DNA from: Streptomyces sp. ITFR-16 | GTDB lineage: Bacteria; Actinomycetota; Actinomycetes; Streptomycetales; Streptomycetaceae | Reading direction: 5' to 3' | DNA length: 64,000 nt | Assembly (NCBI RefSeq): GCF_031844705.1 | Contig: NZ_CP134609.1 | Coordinates: 6,076,001 to 6,140,000, forward strand | In this document: piece after piece, positions 38,348 through 46,277 of the stretch | How positions within the stretch are numbered: the stretch's first letter is position 1 | How the letters are laid out: every line of letters starts with the position of its first letter | Made by a program: the position numbers and the translations under genes | The notes under the pieces: generated by a model | The model's input: only the letters and a program-made list of their open reading frames with translations | Database searches by the model: none | Told to the model about the DNA's origin: nothing

Positions 38348-39505
38348 ATGGCCGAGGCCTACATCGTCGAAGCGGTACGCACCCCCGTGGGGCGGCGCGG
38401 AGGAGGCCTCGGGGCCGTCCACCCCGCCGACCTCGGCGCCCATGTGCTCAGGGCCCTCGTCGAGCGGTCCGGCATCGACCCGGCGGCGGTCGACGACGTG
38501 GTGTTCGGCTGCCTCGACACCGTCGGTCCGCAGGCCGGGGACATCGCCCGCACCAGCTGGCTGGCGGCCGGGCTGCCCGAGGAGGTCCCCGGCGTCACCG
38601 TCGACCGGCAGTGCGGCTCCTCCCAGCAGGCCGTGCACTTCGCGGCCCAGGGCGTGCTCTCCGGCACCCAGGACCTGGTCGTCGCCGGCGGCACCCAGAA
38701 CATGACCCAGATCCCGATCGCCTTCGCCTCCCGGCAGGCCGCCGAGCCCCTCGGTCTCACCGCCGGCCCGTTCGCCGGCAGCGAGGGCTGGCGGGCCCGC
38801 TACGGCGACCGGCCCGTCAACCAGTTCCACGGCGCCCAGCTGATCGCCGAGAAGTGGGGGATCGGCCGCCGCGACATGGAGGAGTTCGCCCTCGTCTCGC
38901 ACCGCCGCGCGGTCCGCGCCCTCGACGAGGGCCGTTTCGCGCGCGAGACCGTCGCGTACGGGGACGTCACCGCCGACGAGGGGCCGCGCCGCGACACCAC
39001 CCTGGAGAAAATGGCGGGATTGAAGCCGGTGGTGGACGGCGGCACCATCACCGCGGCCTGCTCCTCCCAGGTCTCCGACGGGGCCGCCGCGCTGCTCATC
39101 GCCTCCGAACAGGCCGTCGCCGTGCACGGCCTCACCCCCCGCGCCCGCATCCATCACCTGTCGGTGCGGGGCGAGGACCCCATCCGGATGCTCTCCGCCC
39201 CGATCCCGGCCACCGCCCACGCGCTGCGGAGGACCGGCATGTCGATCGACGACATCGACCTGGTCGAGATCAACGAGGCCTTCGCGCCGGTCGTCCTCGC
39301 CTGGCTGAAAGAGACCGGCGCCGATCCGGACCGGGTCAACGTCAACGGCGGCGCGATAGCCCTGGGCCACCCGCTGGGCGCCACCGGGGCCCGGCTGATG
39401 ACGACCCTGCTGCACGAACTGGAACGCACGGGCGGCCGTTACGGGCTCCAGACCATGTGCGAGGGCGGCGGCCAGGCGAATGTGACCATCGTCGAACGGC
39501 TCTGA
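38348..39505 (+). CDS. fadA6: Acetyl-CoA C-acyltransferase, FadA6-like
   Basis: A 385-residue thiolase. The nucleophile is Cys89 in VDRQCGSSQQAVHFA, the base His341 is in LGHPLGATG, and the second Cys371 is in TMCEGGG; VEINEAFAPV is the conserved NEAF motif. In the KstR2 regulon FadA6 carries out thiolysis after C/D-ring opening. ATG has GAGGAGCAGCC upstream, 18 bases after the regulator. A palindromic hairpin follows. Confidence 0.87.
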   Translation: MAEAYIVEAVRTPVGRRGGGLGAVHPADLGAHVLRALVERSGIDPAAVDDVVFGCLDTVGPQAGDIARTSWLAAGLPEEVPGVTVDRQCGSSQQAVHFAAQGVLSGTQDLVVAGGTQNMTQIPIAFASRQAAEPLGLTAGPFAGSEGWRARYGDRPVNQFHGAQLIAEKWGIGRRDMEEFALVSHRRAVRALDEGRFARETVAYGDVTADEGPRRDTTLEKMAGLKPVVDGGTITAACSSQVSDGAAALLIASEQAVAVHGLTPRARIHHLSVRGEDPIRMLSAPIPATAHALRRTGMSIDDIDLVEINEAFAPVVLAWLKETGADPDRVNVNGGAIALGHPLGATGARLMTTLLHELERTGGRYGLQTMCEGGGQANVTIVERL

Positions 39506-39516
39506 GAATCTGAAAA

Positions 39517-39532
39517 GCGGCCCCGGGGCCGC
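39517..39532. terminator. Palindromic hairpin after the thiolase gene
   Basis: A 16-base perfect palindrome GCGGCCCCGGGGCCGC, 11 bases after the stop, followed closely by a second weaker repeat (CCCCGGA...TCCGGGG). It probably separates the thiolase transcript from the cold-shock leader. Confidence 0.6.
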
Positions 39533-39652
39533 CCCCGGAAACGCCTCCGGGGACGACTCCGGGCAGGCCGGCGGCGTGGCGCCTCCCACCGTCGGTCGAC
39601 GGATCGTGCTACGGTGGTCCGGTTGCAGTTTTGGTACCCATGAACTTTATGT

Positions 39653-39690
39653 GCGCCTGACGGGAATGCTTCCTCAGGCGCTTTATTGTT
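39653..39690 (+). promoter_or_regulatory. Terminator-like hairpin in the cold-shock gene leader
   Basis: GCGCCTGA (39653-39660) pairs perfectly with TCAGGCGC (39674-39681), and is followed at once by TTTATTGTTTT. This looks like an intrinsic terminator placed about 90 bases upstream of the csp start codon, within a strikingly AT-rich stretch (39620-39780). A second small hairpin AATCCG/CGGATT lies at 39731-39749. The leader may control csp by attenuation or by temperature-dependent folding. Confidence 0.65.
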
Positions 39691-39780
39691 TTCCGGCTTT
39701 CTCCGGGTGGGGCTCAATGCGGCGACTTGGAATCCGTAAAGTGCGGATTTCCGGCACTGCACCTGTTTTAGGAGAATGAC

Positions 39781-39984
39781 ATGGCTACTGGAACCGTGAA
39801 GTGGTTCAACTCGGAAAAGGGCTTCGGCTTCATCGAGCAGGACGGCGGCGGCGCCGACGTCTTCGCCCACTACTCCAACATCGCCACCCAGGGCTTCCGT
39901 GAGCTCCAGGAGGGCCAGAAGGTCTCCTTCGACGTCACGCAGGGCCAGAAGGGCCCGCAGGCGGAGAACATCGTCCCGGCCTAA
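39781..39984 (+). CDS. Cold-shock protein (CspA family)
   Basis: A 67-residue OB-fold nucleic-acid chaperone, MATGTVKWFNSEKGFGFIEQDGG. RNP1 is KGFGFIE and RNP2 is VFAHY. It melts RNA structure and may bind its own leader. The ribosome site AGGAGA is four to seven bases before the ATG. A long AT-rich leader and a strong terminator (40005-40041) frame it as a single-gene unit, inserted between two halves of the steroid-ring cluster. Confidence 0.96.
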   Translation: MATGTVKWFNSEKGFGFIEQDGGGADVFAHYSNIATQGFRELQEGQKVSFDVTQGQKGPQAENIVPA

Positions 39985-40004
39985 TCGCCGGACGCGTACC
40001 TCGC

Positions 40005-40041
40005 AGCCGGGGCCCGCACCGTGAAGGTGCGGGTCCCGGCT
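40005..40041 (+). terminator. Hairpin terminator after the cold-shock gene
   Basis: A 16-bp inverted repeat (40005-40020 and 40026-40041) with one mismatch and a 5-base loop GTGAA, followed by TGTGCTGT. It starts 21 bases after the csp stop. Confidence 0.85.
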
Positions 40042-40109
40042 TGTGCTGTCCCTGGGAGATCCCAGCAGCTCCATGTAGTTCCCAGGAATCCCCAGGAGGG
40101 CAATTCCGT

Positions 40110-41666
40110 ATGACCCGCTCCGAACGTCAGGACCGTCCCGCCCGTAATCGCCCGTCGAGGGGGCGCGGCGCGGCCCAGGCAAAGGCAACCGCACAGGGTT
40201 CCGGCAAGGGATCCGGAAAGGCGTCGCCCCGTCGCAGGGCCACGCCGCCGCAGGGTGAGTTCGCCCTGCCCGAAACCATGACCCCCGCACTGCCCGCCGT
40301 CGAGGCGTTCGCCGAGCTGGACATGCCCGCCGCCCTGCTGAAAACCCTTGCCGCGCAGGGCGTCACCGACCCGTTCCCGATCCAGGGCGCCACCCTGCCG
40401 AACTCGCTGGCCGGCCGGGACATCCTCGGCCGCGGCCGCACCGGCTCCGGCAAGACCCTGGCCTTCGGCCTCGCCCTGCTGGCCCGCACCGCCGGACGCC
40501 GCGCCGAGCCGAAGGCCCCGCTGGTCCTCGTCCTCGTCCCGACCCGCGAGCTCGCCCAGCAGGTCACCGACGCGATGACGCCGTACGCGACCTCCGTGAA
40601 CCTGCGGCTGGCCACCGTCGTCGGCGGCATGTCCATCACCAAGCAGTCCGCCACGCTGCGCCGGGGCGCCGAGGTGCTCGTCGCCACGCCGGGCCGGCTC
40701 AAGGACCTCATCGAGCGCGGCGACTGCCGCCTGGACCAGGTCGCCATCACCGTCCTCGACGAGGCCGACCAGATGGCCGACATGGGCTTCATGCCGCAGG
40801 TCGTCGCCCTGCTCAAGCAGGTCGAGCCGGACGGGCAGCGGATGCTCTTCTCCGCGACCCTGGACAAGAACATCGACCGTCTGGTCAAGATGTTCCTGAC
40901 CGACCCCGTCGTGCACTCGGTCGACCCGTCCGCAGGCGCGGTCACCACCATGGAGCACCACGTCCTCCATGTGCTCGACGAGACCGACAAGAAGGCCGTC
41001 GCCACGAAGATCGCCGCCCGTGAGGGCCGCGTGATCATGTTCGTCGACACCAAGCGTGCCGCCGACCGCTTCGCCAAGCGGCTGCTCGCCAGCGGTGTAC
41101 GGGCTGCCGCCCTGCACGGCGGGCGCTCGCAGCCGCAGCGCAACCGGACCCTGGACCAGTTCAAGAACGGCCAGGTCACCGCGCTCGTCGCGACGAACGT
41201 GGCGGCCCGTGGCATCCACGTCGACGATCTCGACCTGGTCGTCAACGTGGACCCGCCCACGGACCACAAGGACTACCTCCACCGAGGCGGGCGCACCGCG
41301 CGCGCCGGGGAGTCCGGCAGTGTCGTCACGCTGGTGCTGCCCGAGGAGAAGCGGGAGATGACCCGGCTGATGCAGGACGCGGGCATCGCGCCGCACACCA
41401 CCCGGATCAAGTCCACCGACGAGGAGCTCACCCGGATCACCGGGGCGCGCGAGCCGTCGGGTGTCGCGATCGTGATCGAGGTCCCGCAGCCGGTGCAGGC
41501 CAAGCCGAAGGCCCGTGCGGGTGCCGGCGGGGCCGGTGCGGGGTCCGGGTTCCGCTCGGGGAGCCGGGGGCGGGGCCGCCGCGGGGGCGGAGGCGGCGCC
41601 GGTGCGTCTGCGCGTGGTGCCGCGTCCCGCGGTTCCGCGCCGACGCGGGGCCGTCGGGCGGCGTAG
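40110..41666 (+). CDS. DEAD-box RNA helicase
   Basis: A 518-residue helicase. A basic, Arg/Ser/Gly-rich N-terminus (about 1-50) precedes the core. Motifs are the Q region DPFPIQGATLP, motif I GRTGSGKT, Ia PTRELAQQ, Ib TPGRL, II DEAD, III SAT, then FVDTKRAADR, NVAARGIHV and HRGGRTARAG. The C-terminus is an RGG-like Gly/Arg tail that probably binds RNA. The ATG at 40110 follows AGGAGGG; CCTGGGA upstream can pair with TCCCAG or with CCCAGG next to that site. Pairing with the cold-shock gene suggests a shared role in RNA unfolding. Confidence 0.93.
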   Translation: MTRSERQDRPARNRPSRGRGAAQAKATAQGSGKGSGKASPRRRATPPQGEFALPETMTPALPAVEAFAELDMPAALLKTLAAQGVTDPFPIQGATLPNSLAGRDILGRGRTGSGKTLAFGLALLARTAGRRAEPKAPLVLVLVPTRELAQQVTDAMTPYATSVNLRLATVVGGMSITKQSATLRRGAEVLVATPGRLKDLIERGDCRLDQVAITVLDEADQMADMGFMPQVVALLKQVEPDGQRMLFSATLDKNIDRLVKMFLTDPVVHSVDPSAGAVTTMEHHVLHVLDETDKKAVATKIAAREGRVIMFVDTKRAADRFAKRLLASGVRAAALHGGRSQPQRNRTLDQFKNGQVTALVATNVAARGIHVDDLDLVVNVDPPTDHKDYLHRGGRTARAGESGSVVTLVLPEEKREMTRLMQDAGIAPHTTRIKSTDEELTRITGAREPSGVAIVIEVPQPVQAKPKARAGAGGAGAGSGFRSGSRGRGRRGGGGGAGASARGAASRGSAPTRGRRAA

Positions 41667-41675
41667 CGCCCTTTC

Positions 41676-41754
41676 AGTCCGTCCGGCGTCTGAGGACGGA
41701 GCGGTGATCGGGGTCTCCCGAGCACCGCTCCCGTCCTCAGACGCCGGACGGGCT
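41676..41754. terminator. Large hairpin made of two inverted copies of a dispersed repeat
   Basis: Arm 41676-41706 and arm 41723-41754 pair over about 31 bases with one bulge and one mismatch, with a 16-base loop. Each arm is a copy of the CCGTCCGGCGTCTGAGGACGG repeat seen singly elsewhere in the window. It lies between the convergent helicase and IpdC-like genes and can act as a bidirectional terminator. Confidence 0.8.
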
Positions 41755-41819
41755 GGTCTTTGCCACCTGGGCTGGGTTTTCCCGCCCGGGCCGGGTTCGC
41801 GGCCCGCAGGCGCTGGGTT

Positions 41820-42863
41820 TCAGCGGCTCAGCGACGCCGCACGCGCCTCCGCCTCCGCCATCACCCTCGTCACCAGGGCCGCCACCGTCGGCAGGTCCTC
41901 GATGACCCCCGCGACCTGGCCGGAGGCCATCACGCCCAGGTCCGTGCGGCCGTCCACCATCGCGGCCTTCAGCAGCATGGGGGTGTTGGCCGCCATCAGC
42001 ACCTGGCTCCACGACAGCTCCCTGCCGTGCCGCATCGCCAGCCCGTCGCGCACCATCCGGGGCCAGCTCAGTCCGGAGATCCGCCGGAAGCCCGACGCCC
42101 GGCGCACCGCCTGGGCCAGGGAACGCACCCGGCCCGCGTGCTCCAGCGCCGCGACCATCTCCGTCCGCAGCATCCGGTGCGGCAGCCCGTCGACCGCCGT
42201 CGTGACCGTGACGTCCTTGACGCCCGCCGCCAGATAGCGGGCCTTGACCGCGTCCGGCACCGTCGATTCGGCCGTCAGCAGGAAGCGCGTCCCCATGGCG
42301 ACGCCCGCCGCCCCGTACGCCAGCGCCGCGACCAGCCCCCGGCCGTCGTGGAAGCCGCCCGCCGCGATCACCGGGATGTCCACCGCGTCGACCACCTGCG
42401 GCAGCAGTACACAGGTGGCGACCTCGCCGGTGTGACCGCCACCCTCGCCGCCCTGCACGATCACCGCGTCCGCCCCCCATGCCGCGACCTTCTCCGCATG
42501 GCGCCGCGCGCCGACGGACGGGATGACGACCACCCCCGCGTCCCTCAGCTCGGAGATCAGCTCCTTCGAGGGGGCCAGTGCGAACGAGGCCACCCGCACC
42601 CCCTCCTCGACGATGATCCGCACCCGCTCGCGCGCGTCACCGGCGTCGGCGCGCAGGTTGACCCCGAAGGGCTCCCGCGTACGGGACTTGACCTCCCGTA
42701 CCGCCGCCCGCAGCTGTTCGGTGGTCATCGTCGCCGAGGCGAGGATGCCGAGCGCGCCCGCCTCGGCCGTGGCGGACACCAGCCGGGGCCCCGCGACCCA
42801 GCCCATGCCGGTCTGGACGATCGGGTGGCGGACCCCGACGAGTTCCGTGAGCCGGGTGCGCAT
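41820..42863 (-). CDS. ipdC: NPD/nitronate-monooxygenase-family flavoenzyme, IpdC-like
   Basis: A 347-residue FMN TIM-barrel protein. Landmarks are HPIVQTGMGWVAGPRLVSATAEAGALGIL, FGVNLRAD, VQGGEGGGHTGEV and VIAAGGFHDGRGLVAALAYGAAGVAMGTRF. In Mycobacterium the same family member within the KstR2 regulon, IpdC (Rv3553), acts on the HIP-derived CoA thioester before ring opening. Here it is followed upstream by IpdB, IpdA and EchA20 genes in the same order of overlapping starts (TGATG with ipdB), so the assignment rests on family and synteny. Confidence 0.84.
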   Translation of the reverse strand: MRTRLTELVGVRHPIVQTGMGWVAGPRLVSATAEAGALGILASATMTTEQLRAAVREVKSRTREPFGVNLRADAGDARERVRIIVEEGVRVASFALAPSKELISELRDAGVVVIPSVGARRHAEKVAAWGADAVIVQGGEGGGHTGEVATCVLLPQVVDAVDIPVIAAGGFHDGRGLVAALAYGAAGVAMGTRFLLTAESTVPDAVKARYLAAGVKDVTVTTAVDGLPHRMLRTEMVAALEHAGRVRSLAQAVRRASGFRRISGLSWPRMVRDGLAMRHGRELSWSQVLMAANTPMLLKAAMVDGRTDLGVMASGQVAGVIEDLPTVAALVTRVMAEAEARAASLSR

Positions 42864-43612
42864 CAGACCCTCACCTCGCGGTCCCGGGCGCCCGCCGGGT
42901 CGATGACCTCACGGATCAGGCGCAGTTCCCCGGCGGTCGGCTCACGGGTGTACGGGACGTCGTCCGCGACGGCGAGCGAGAAACCCGTCGCCGCGCGGAC
43001 CGCGTCGACGGTGACCCCCGGATGCAGCGAGGCCAGCCGCATCGAGTGGTCCGGGGTCGCGAAGTCGAACACCCCGAGATCGCTGACCACCCTCGGGATG
43101 CGGTGGTAGCGGGTCGCGGAGGGACCGGCCGCCGCCGCGCTGTCGTACCCGACACCGCAGATCATGTCCACACGCTCGACGAACACCCGGGGCGAGTGCC
43201 GGGGGATCCAGTAACTGACGGGATTGTTCAGGGTGTTCACGGGTGCGCCGCGCACGCCGAGCAGCTGGCGGGCGGGCAGGGCCCAGTCGCCGATGCAGGA
43301 GATGTTCTGGTTGCCGTACCGGTCGATCTGGCTCGCGCCCATCATCACGTGCCGCCGGCCGCCGGTGACCATGGTGAGGTGCCTGCGGTACGGCAGCCAG
43401 CCCTCGGGCGCGCCGTCCGGGCCGACGATCAGCGCCTCGCCGTCGGTGAGCAGCAGGTCGGGCGCGAAGGTCAGCCGGGCGAGCCGGGCGCCGACGGAGG
43501 GGACCGGGCCCATCGGGCCGGCGAGCACCTCGCCGTCGCCGCGCCACGCCTCCGCGCAGGCGATCACGCAGTACTCGGCCCGGGTGGCCGTGCCGGTGAA
43601 TGACTCGCTCAC
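42863..43612 (-). CDS. ipdB: CoA-transferase-family ring hydrolase, beta subunit (IpdB-like)
   Basis: A 249-residue class I CoA-transferase beta-like protein: AEYCVIACAEAWRGDGEVLAGPMGPVPSVGARLARLTFAPDLLLTDGEA, then GASQIDRYGNQNISCIGDW and GVFDF with LASLHPGVTVD. In steroid degradation IpdAB is a hydrolase that opens the last carbocycle of COCHEA-CoA rather than a CoA-transferase. The expected CoA-transferase catalytic-Glu motif is not evident, in keeping with that. GTG start overlaps the ipdA stop (GTGA). Confidence 0.86.
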   Translation of the reverse strand: MSESFTGTATRAEYCVIACAEAWRGDGEVLAGPMGPVPSVGARLARLTFAPDLLLTDGEALIVGPDGAPEGWLPYRRHLTMVTGGRRHVMMGASQIDRYGNQNISCIGDWALPARQLLGVRGAPVNTLNNPVSYWIPRHSPRVFVERVDMICGVGYDSAAAAGPSATRYHRIPRVVSDLGVFDFATPDHSMRLASLHPGVTVDAVRAATGFSLAVADDVPYTREPTAGELRLIREVIDPAGARDREVRV

Positions 43613-44484
43613 TTCTGCTCCTCGTGCCAGGCCCGGACGGCCGCCCGATAGCTTTTCTCGTCGCCCCGGGGGTGCAGGAAGCGGTCGGTGAAGGCCGCCC
43701 AGGCGTCGGGGTCCGCCGCAGCGGTGGCGTACGCCTTCTGGAAGGCCTCGTCACGCGGGTGGTCGGGGACGCAGGAGGTGAAGTGCGCGCCGTTCGGGGC
43801 CTCGACGACCCCGGTGACGGAGTGCCGCTGCACCAGAAGGGTCTGCGGCGCCGCGGTCCCGGTCAGCTCCGCCGTCTCCACCAGGCGTTCGCAGGAGACG
43901 TACGCGGTGTCGGCGGCCTCGCAGAACAGGTCGTCGAAGTACGGGTCGGGGCCCAGGTACTGGCCGTTGCCCTGCCAGTCGGCGCGGTTGAGGTGGACGA
44001 GGGCGGCGTCCATCCGCAGGGCGGGCATCGCGACGAACTCCTCGCCGTCCTCGTACGGCGAGACGACCGTGCGCAGACCGGGGTTGACCCGCATCACGTC
44101 CGAACCGATCCCGGCGCGCACGGGCAGGAACGGCAGCCGGTTCGCGGCGGCGTGCAGCCCCCACATGAACATGGCCTCGTCGATCTCCGTCAGCTCGAAC
44201 GCCCCTTGCTGGCGGGCCGCGCGGAAGTGCGGCTCCAGCGGGACCGAGTCGAGCGTGACGAAGGCGGCGACGAGCCTGCGGATGCGTCCGGCGGCGGCGA
44301 GCAGGCCGACATCGGGGCCGCCGTACGAGATCACCGTGAGGTCGGTGACGTCGGAGCGGAGCAGGGCCCGGACCAGGGCCATCGGTTTGCGGCGCGAGCC
44401 CCAGCCGCCGATGCCGAGGGTCATGCCGCTGCGGAGCCGGGACACGGCCTCCTCGGCCGTCATGGTCTTGTCGGTCACCGTCAT
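43609..44484 (-). CDS. ipdA: CoA-transferase-family ring hydrolase, alpha subunit (IpdA-like)
   Basis: A 291-residue alpha-like subunit. MTLGIGGWGSRRKPMALVRALLRSDVTDLTVISYGGPDVGLL gives the CoA-binding GxGG loop, followed by EIDEAMFMWGLHAAANRLPFLPVRAGIGSDVM and LRTVVSPYEDGEEFVAMPAL. It pairs with the overlapping beta subunit. The ATG at 44484 overlaps the EchA20 stop (ATGA) but is only one base from AAGGAGG; a GTG six bases on has better spacing and could be the real start. Confidence 0.86.
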   Translation of the reverse strand: MTVTDKTMTAEEAVSRLRSGMTLGIGGWGSRRKPMALVRALLRSDVTDLTVISYGGPDVGLLAAAGRIRRLVAAFVTLDSVPLEPHFRAARQQGAFELTEIDEAMFMWGLHAAANRLPFLPVRAGIGSDVMRVNPGLRTVVSPYEDGEEFVAMPALRMDAALVHLNRADWQGNGQYLGPDPYFDDLFCEAADTAYVSCERLVETAELTGTAAPQTLLVQRHSVTGVVEAPNGAHFTSCVPDHPRDEAFQKAYATAAADPDAWAAFTDRFLHPRGDEKSYRAAVRAWHEEQK

Positions 44485-45224
44485 GCCTCCTTGCCGAAGG
44501 TGTCGCGGACGCGGCCGGCGACGCCGCTGAGGCCGGCCTCGAAGGTGAAGCCCTGCTCGAAGCGGTAGCTGCGGCGCACGTCCACCGGGTCGATGCCGTT
44601 GATCGCGGCCTTGGCCAGCCGGATGAGGGAGCCGTCCTTGCGGGCGATCTCCGCAGCCAACGCCAGGGCCGCGTCCATGAGTTCGGTACGGGGCACGACC
44701 CGCCACACCGAGCCGTGGGCGTGCAGTTCGGCGGCGGTGGCGGTGCGGGAGGTGTAGTACAGCGTGCGCATCAGGTGCTGCGGGACCAGCCGGGACAGAT
44801 GGGTCGCGGCACCGAGCGCGCCCCGGTCCAGCTCGGGCAGGCCGAAGGTCGCGTCCTCGCTCGCCACGATCGCGTCCGCGTTGCCGACGAGCCCGATGCC
44901 GCCGCCGAGGCAGAAGCCCTGCACGGCGGCGACGACCGGGACCTCGCACTCGTACACCGCGGCGAACGCCTCGGAGCAGCCCCTGTTGGCGCCGAGCAGC
45001 GCCTCGTGCCCGGAGGCGCGCTGCATCTCCTTGATGTCGACCCCCGCGTTGAAGCCCCGGCCGGAGGCGGCGAGGACGACACAGCGCGCTTCGGGGTCGC
45101 GGCCGGCGGCGCGGACCGCGTCGGCCAGGGCGTACCAGCCCTTGACGGGGAGGGCGTTGACGGGTGGGTAGTCGGCGGTGACGAGCCGGATTCCGCTGCC
45201 GGGACAGGTGGTGGAGACACCCAT
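44481..45224 (-). CDS. echA20: Enoyl-CoA hydratase/isomerase family ring hydrolase, EchA20-like
   Basis: A 247-residue crotonase. The core motifs are GRGFNAGVDIKEMQ (oxyanion hole), GFCLGGGIGLVGNADAIVASEDATFGLPELDRGALGAATHLSRLVPQHLMR and the C-terminal SYRFEQGFTFEAGLSGVA. Both sequence and length match mycobacterial EchA20 as I recall it, which opens ring D of HIEC-CoA by hydrolysis. ATG at 45224 was chosen; the upstream ATG at 45254 lies inside the palindromic operator. Confidence 0.88.
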   Translation of the reverse strand: MGVSTTCPGSGIRLVTADYPPVNALPVKGWYALADAVRAAGRDPEARCVVLAASGRGFNAGVDIKEMQRASGHEALLGANRGCSEAFAAVYECEVPVVAAVQGFCLGGGIGLVGNADAIVASEDATFGLPELDRGALGAATHLSRLVPQHLMRTLYYTSRTATAAELHAHGSVWRVVPRTELMDAALALAAEIARKDGSLIRLAKAAINGIDPVDVRRSYRFEQGFTFEAGLSGVAGRVRDTFGKEA

Positions 45225-45245
45225 GAGTGAATCAGCTACCTTTCC

Positions 45246-45263
45246 ACCAAACATTTGTTAGGT
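45246..45263. promoter_or_regulatory. Palindromic operator, site 2 of the steroid-ring cluster
   Basis: ACCAAACA-TT-TGTTAGGT, an inverted repeat broken only at the A/T position of each half. It lies between divergent echA20-like and SDR genes, 22 bases before the echA20 start. It matches site 1 (36836-36853), suggesting that one repressor controls both arms of the cluster. Confidence 0.78.
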
Positions 45264-45311
45264 GTGGAAGGTAGCAGCCTGCCCCCGCATCGCCAACAGG
45301 GGAGATGAGTG

Positions 45312-46277
45312 ATGACCGGTCTGTGCGACGGCCGTGTGGTGATCGTGACGGGTGCGGGGCGCGGTCTGGGCCGGGCCCATGCGCTCGCCTTCGCGGCCGA
45401 GGGGGCGAAGGTGGTCGTCAACGACCTGGGGACCGGTCCGGACGGCGACGGCATCTCTTCGGGGCCGGCCCGGCAGGTGGCCGACGCGATCGTGGCGGCC
45501 GGCGGCGAGGCGGTCGCGCACGGCGGCGACATCGCCACCACCGAGGGCGCGTCCGGCCTGGTCGCGGCGGCGCTGGACGCCTTCGGCCGGCTGGACACCC
45601 TGGTCAACAACGCGGGCTTTCTGCGGGACCGGATGCTGGTCAACCTGGACGAGGACGACTGGGACGCCGTGATGCGGGTTCATCTCAAGGGCCACTTCCT
45701 GCCCCTGAAGCATGCGGCGGCCCACTGGCGCGCCGAGACGAAGGCGGGGCGCACGCCCGTCGCACGGGTGATCAACACCAGCTCGGGGGCGGGCCTCCTC
45801 GGCAGCGTCGGCCAGGGCAACTACTCCGCCGCGAAGGCCGGAATCCTCGGTCTGACCCTGGTGGCCGCCGAGGAGATGGCGCGTTACGGGGTCCAGGTCA
45901 ACGCCATCGCCCCGGCGGCGCGGACCCGGATGACGGAGCGGACCTTCGCGCAGACGATGGCGGCACCGGGGGAGGGGGCGTTCGACGCGATGGCGCCGGA
46001 GAACGTGTCCCCGCTGGTGGTGTGGCTCGGCTCGGCCGCCAGCGACGGGGTGACGGGCCGGGTCTTCGAGGCGGAGGCGGGCAGGATCACGGTGATGGAG
46101 GGCTGGCGCACGGGCCCGACGGCGGACCGGGGCGAACGCTGGGACGTGGCGGCGGTGGACGAGACGGTACGCAAGCTGCTGGCGCGGGCGGCGGAGCCCG
46201 CCCCGGTGTACGGAGCGCCGGCGCACCCGAGCCCCTCCGCCTCAGGCCCCTCCGCTTCAAGCCCCTCCGGCGGTTGA
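45312..46277 (+). CDS. Short-chain dehydrogenase of the steroid-ring cluster
   Basis: A 321-residue SDR of the longer hydroxysteroid-dehydrogenase type. VVIVTGAGRGLGRAHALAFAAEGAKVVVNDLG is the cofactor fold; VNNAGFLRDRMLVNLDEDDW and the catalytic set SSGAGLLGSVGQGNYSAAKAG follow. It resembles the mycobacterial Rv3548c neighbour of the KstR2 regulon. ATG at 45312 follows GGAG by seven bases. The last residues (PSPSASGPSASSPSGG) come from a repeated CCCCTCCG unit, and the final 21 bases overlap the ankyrin gene. Confidence 0.83.
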   Translation: MTGLCDGRVVIVTGAGRGLGRAHALAFAAEGAKVVVNDLGTGPDGDGISSGPARQVADAIVAAGGEAVAHGGDIATTEGASGLVAAALDAFGRLDTLVNNAGFLRDRMLVNLDEDDWDAVMRVHLKGHFLPLKHAAAHWRAETKAGRTPVARVINTSSGAGLLGSVGQGNYSAAKAGILGLTLVAAEEMARYGVQVNAIAPAARTRMTERTFAQTMAAPGEGAFDAMAPENVSPLVVWLGSAASDGVTGRVFEAEAGRITVMEGWRTGPTADRGERWDVAAVDETVRKLLARAAEPAPVYGAPAHPSPSASGPSASSPSGG

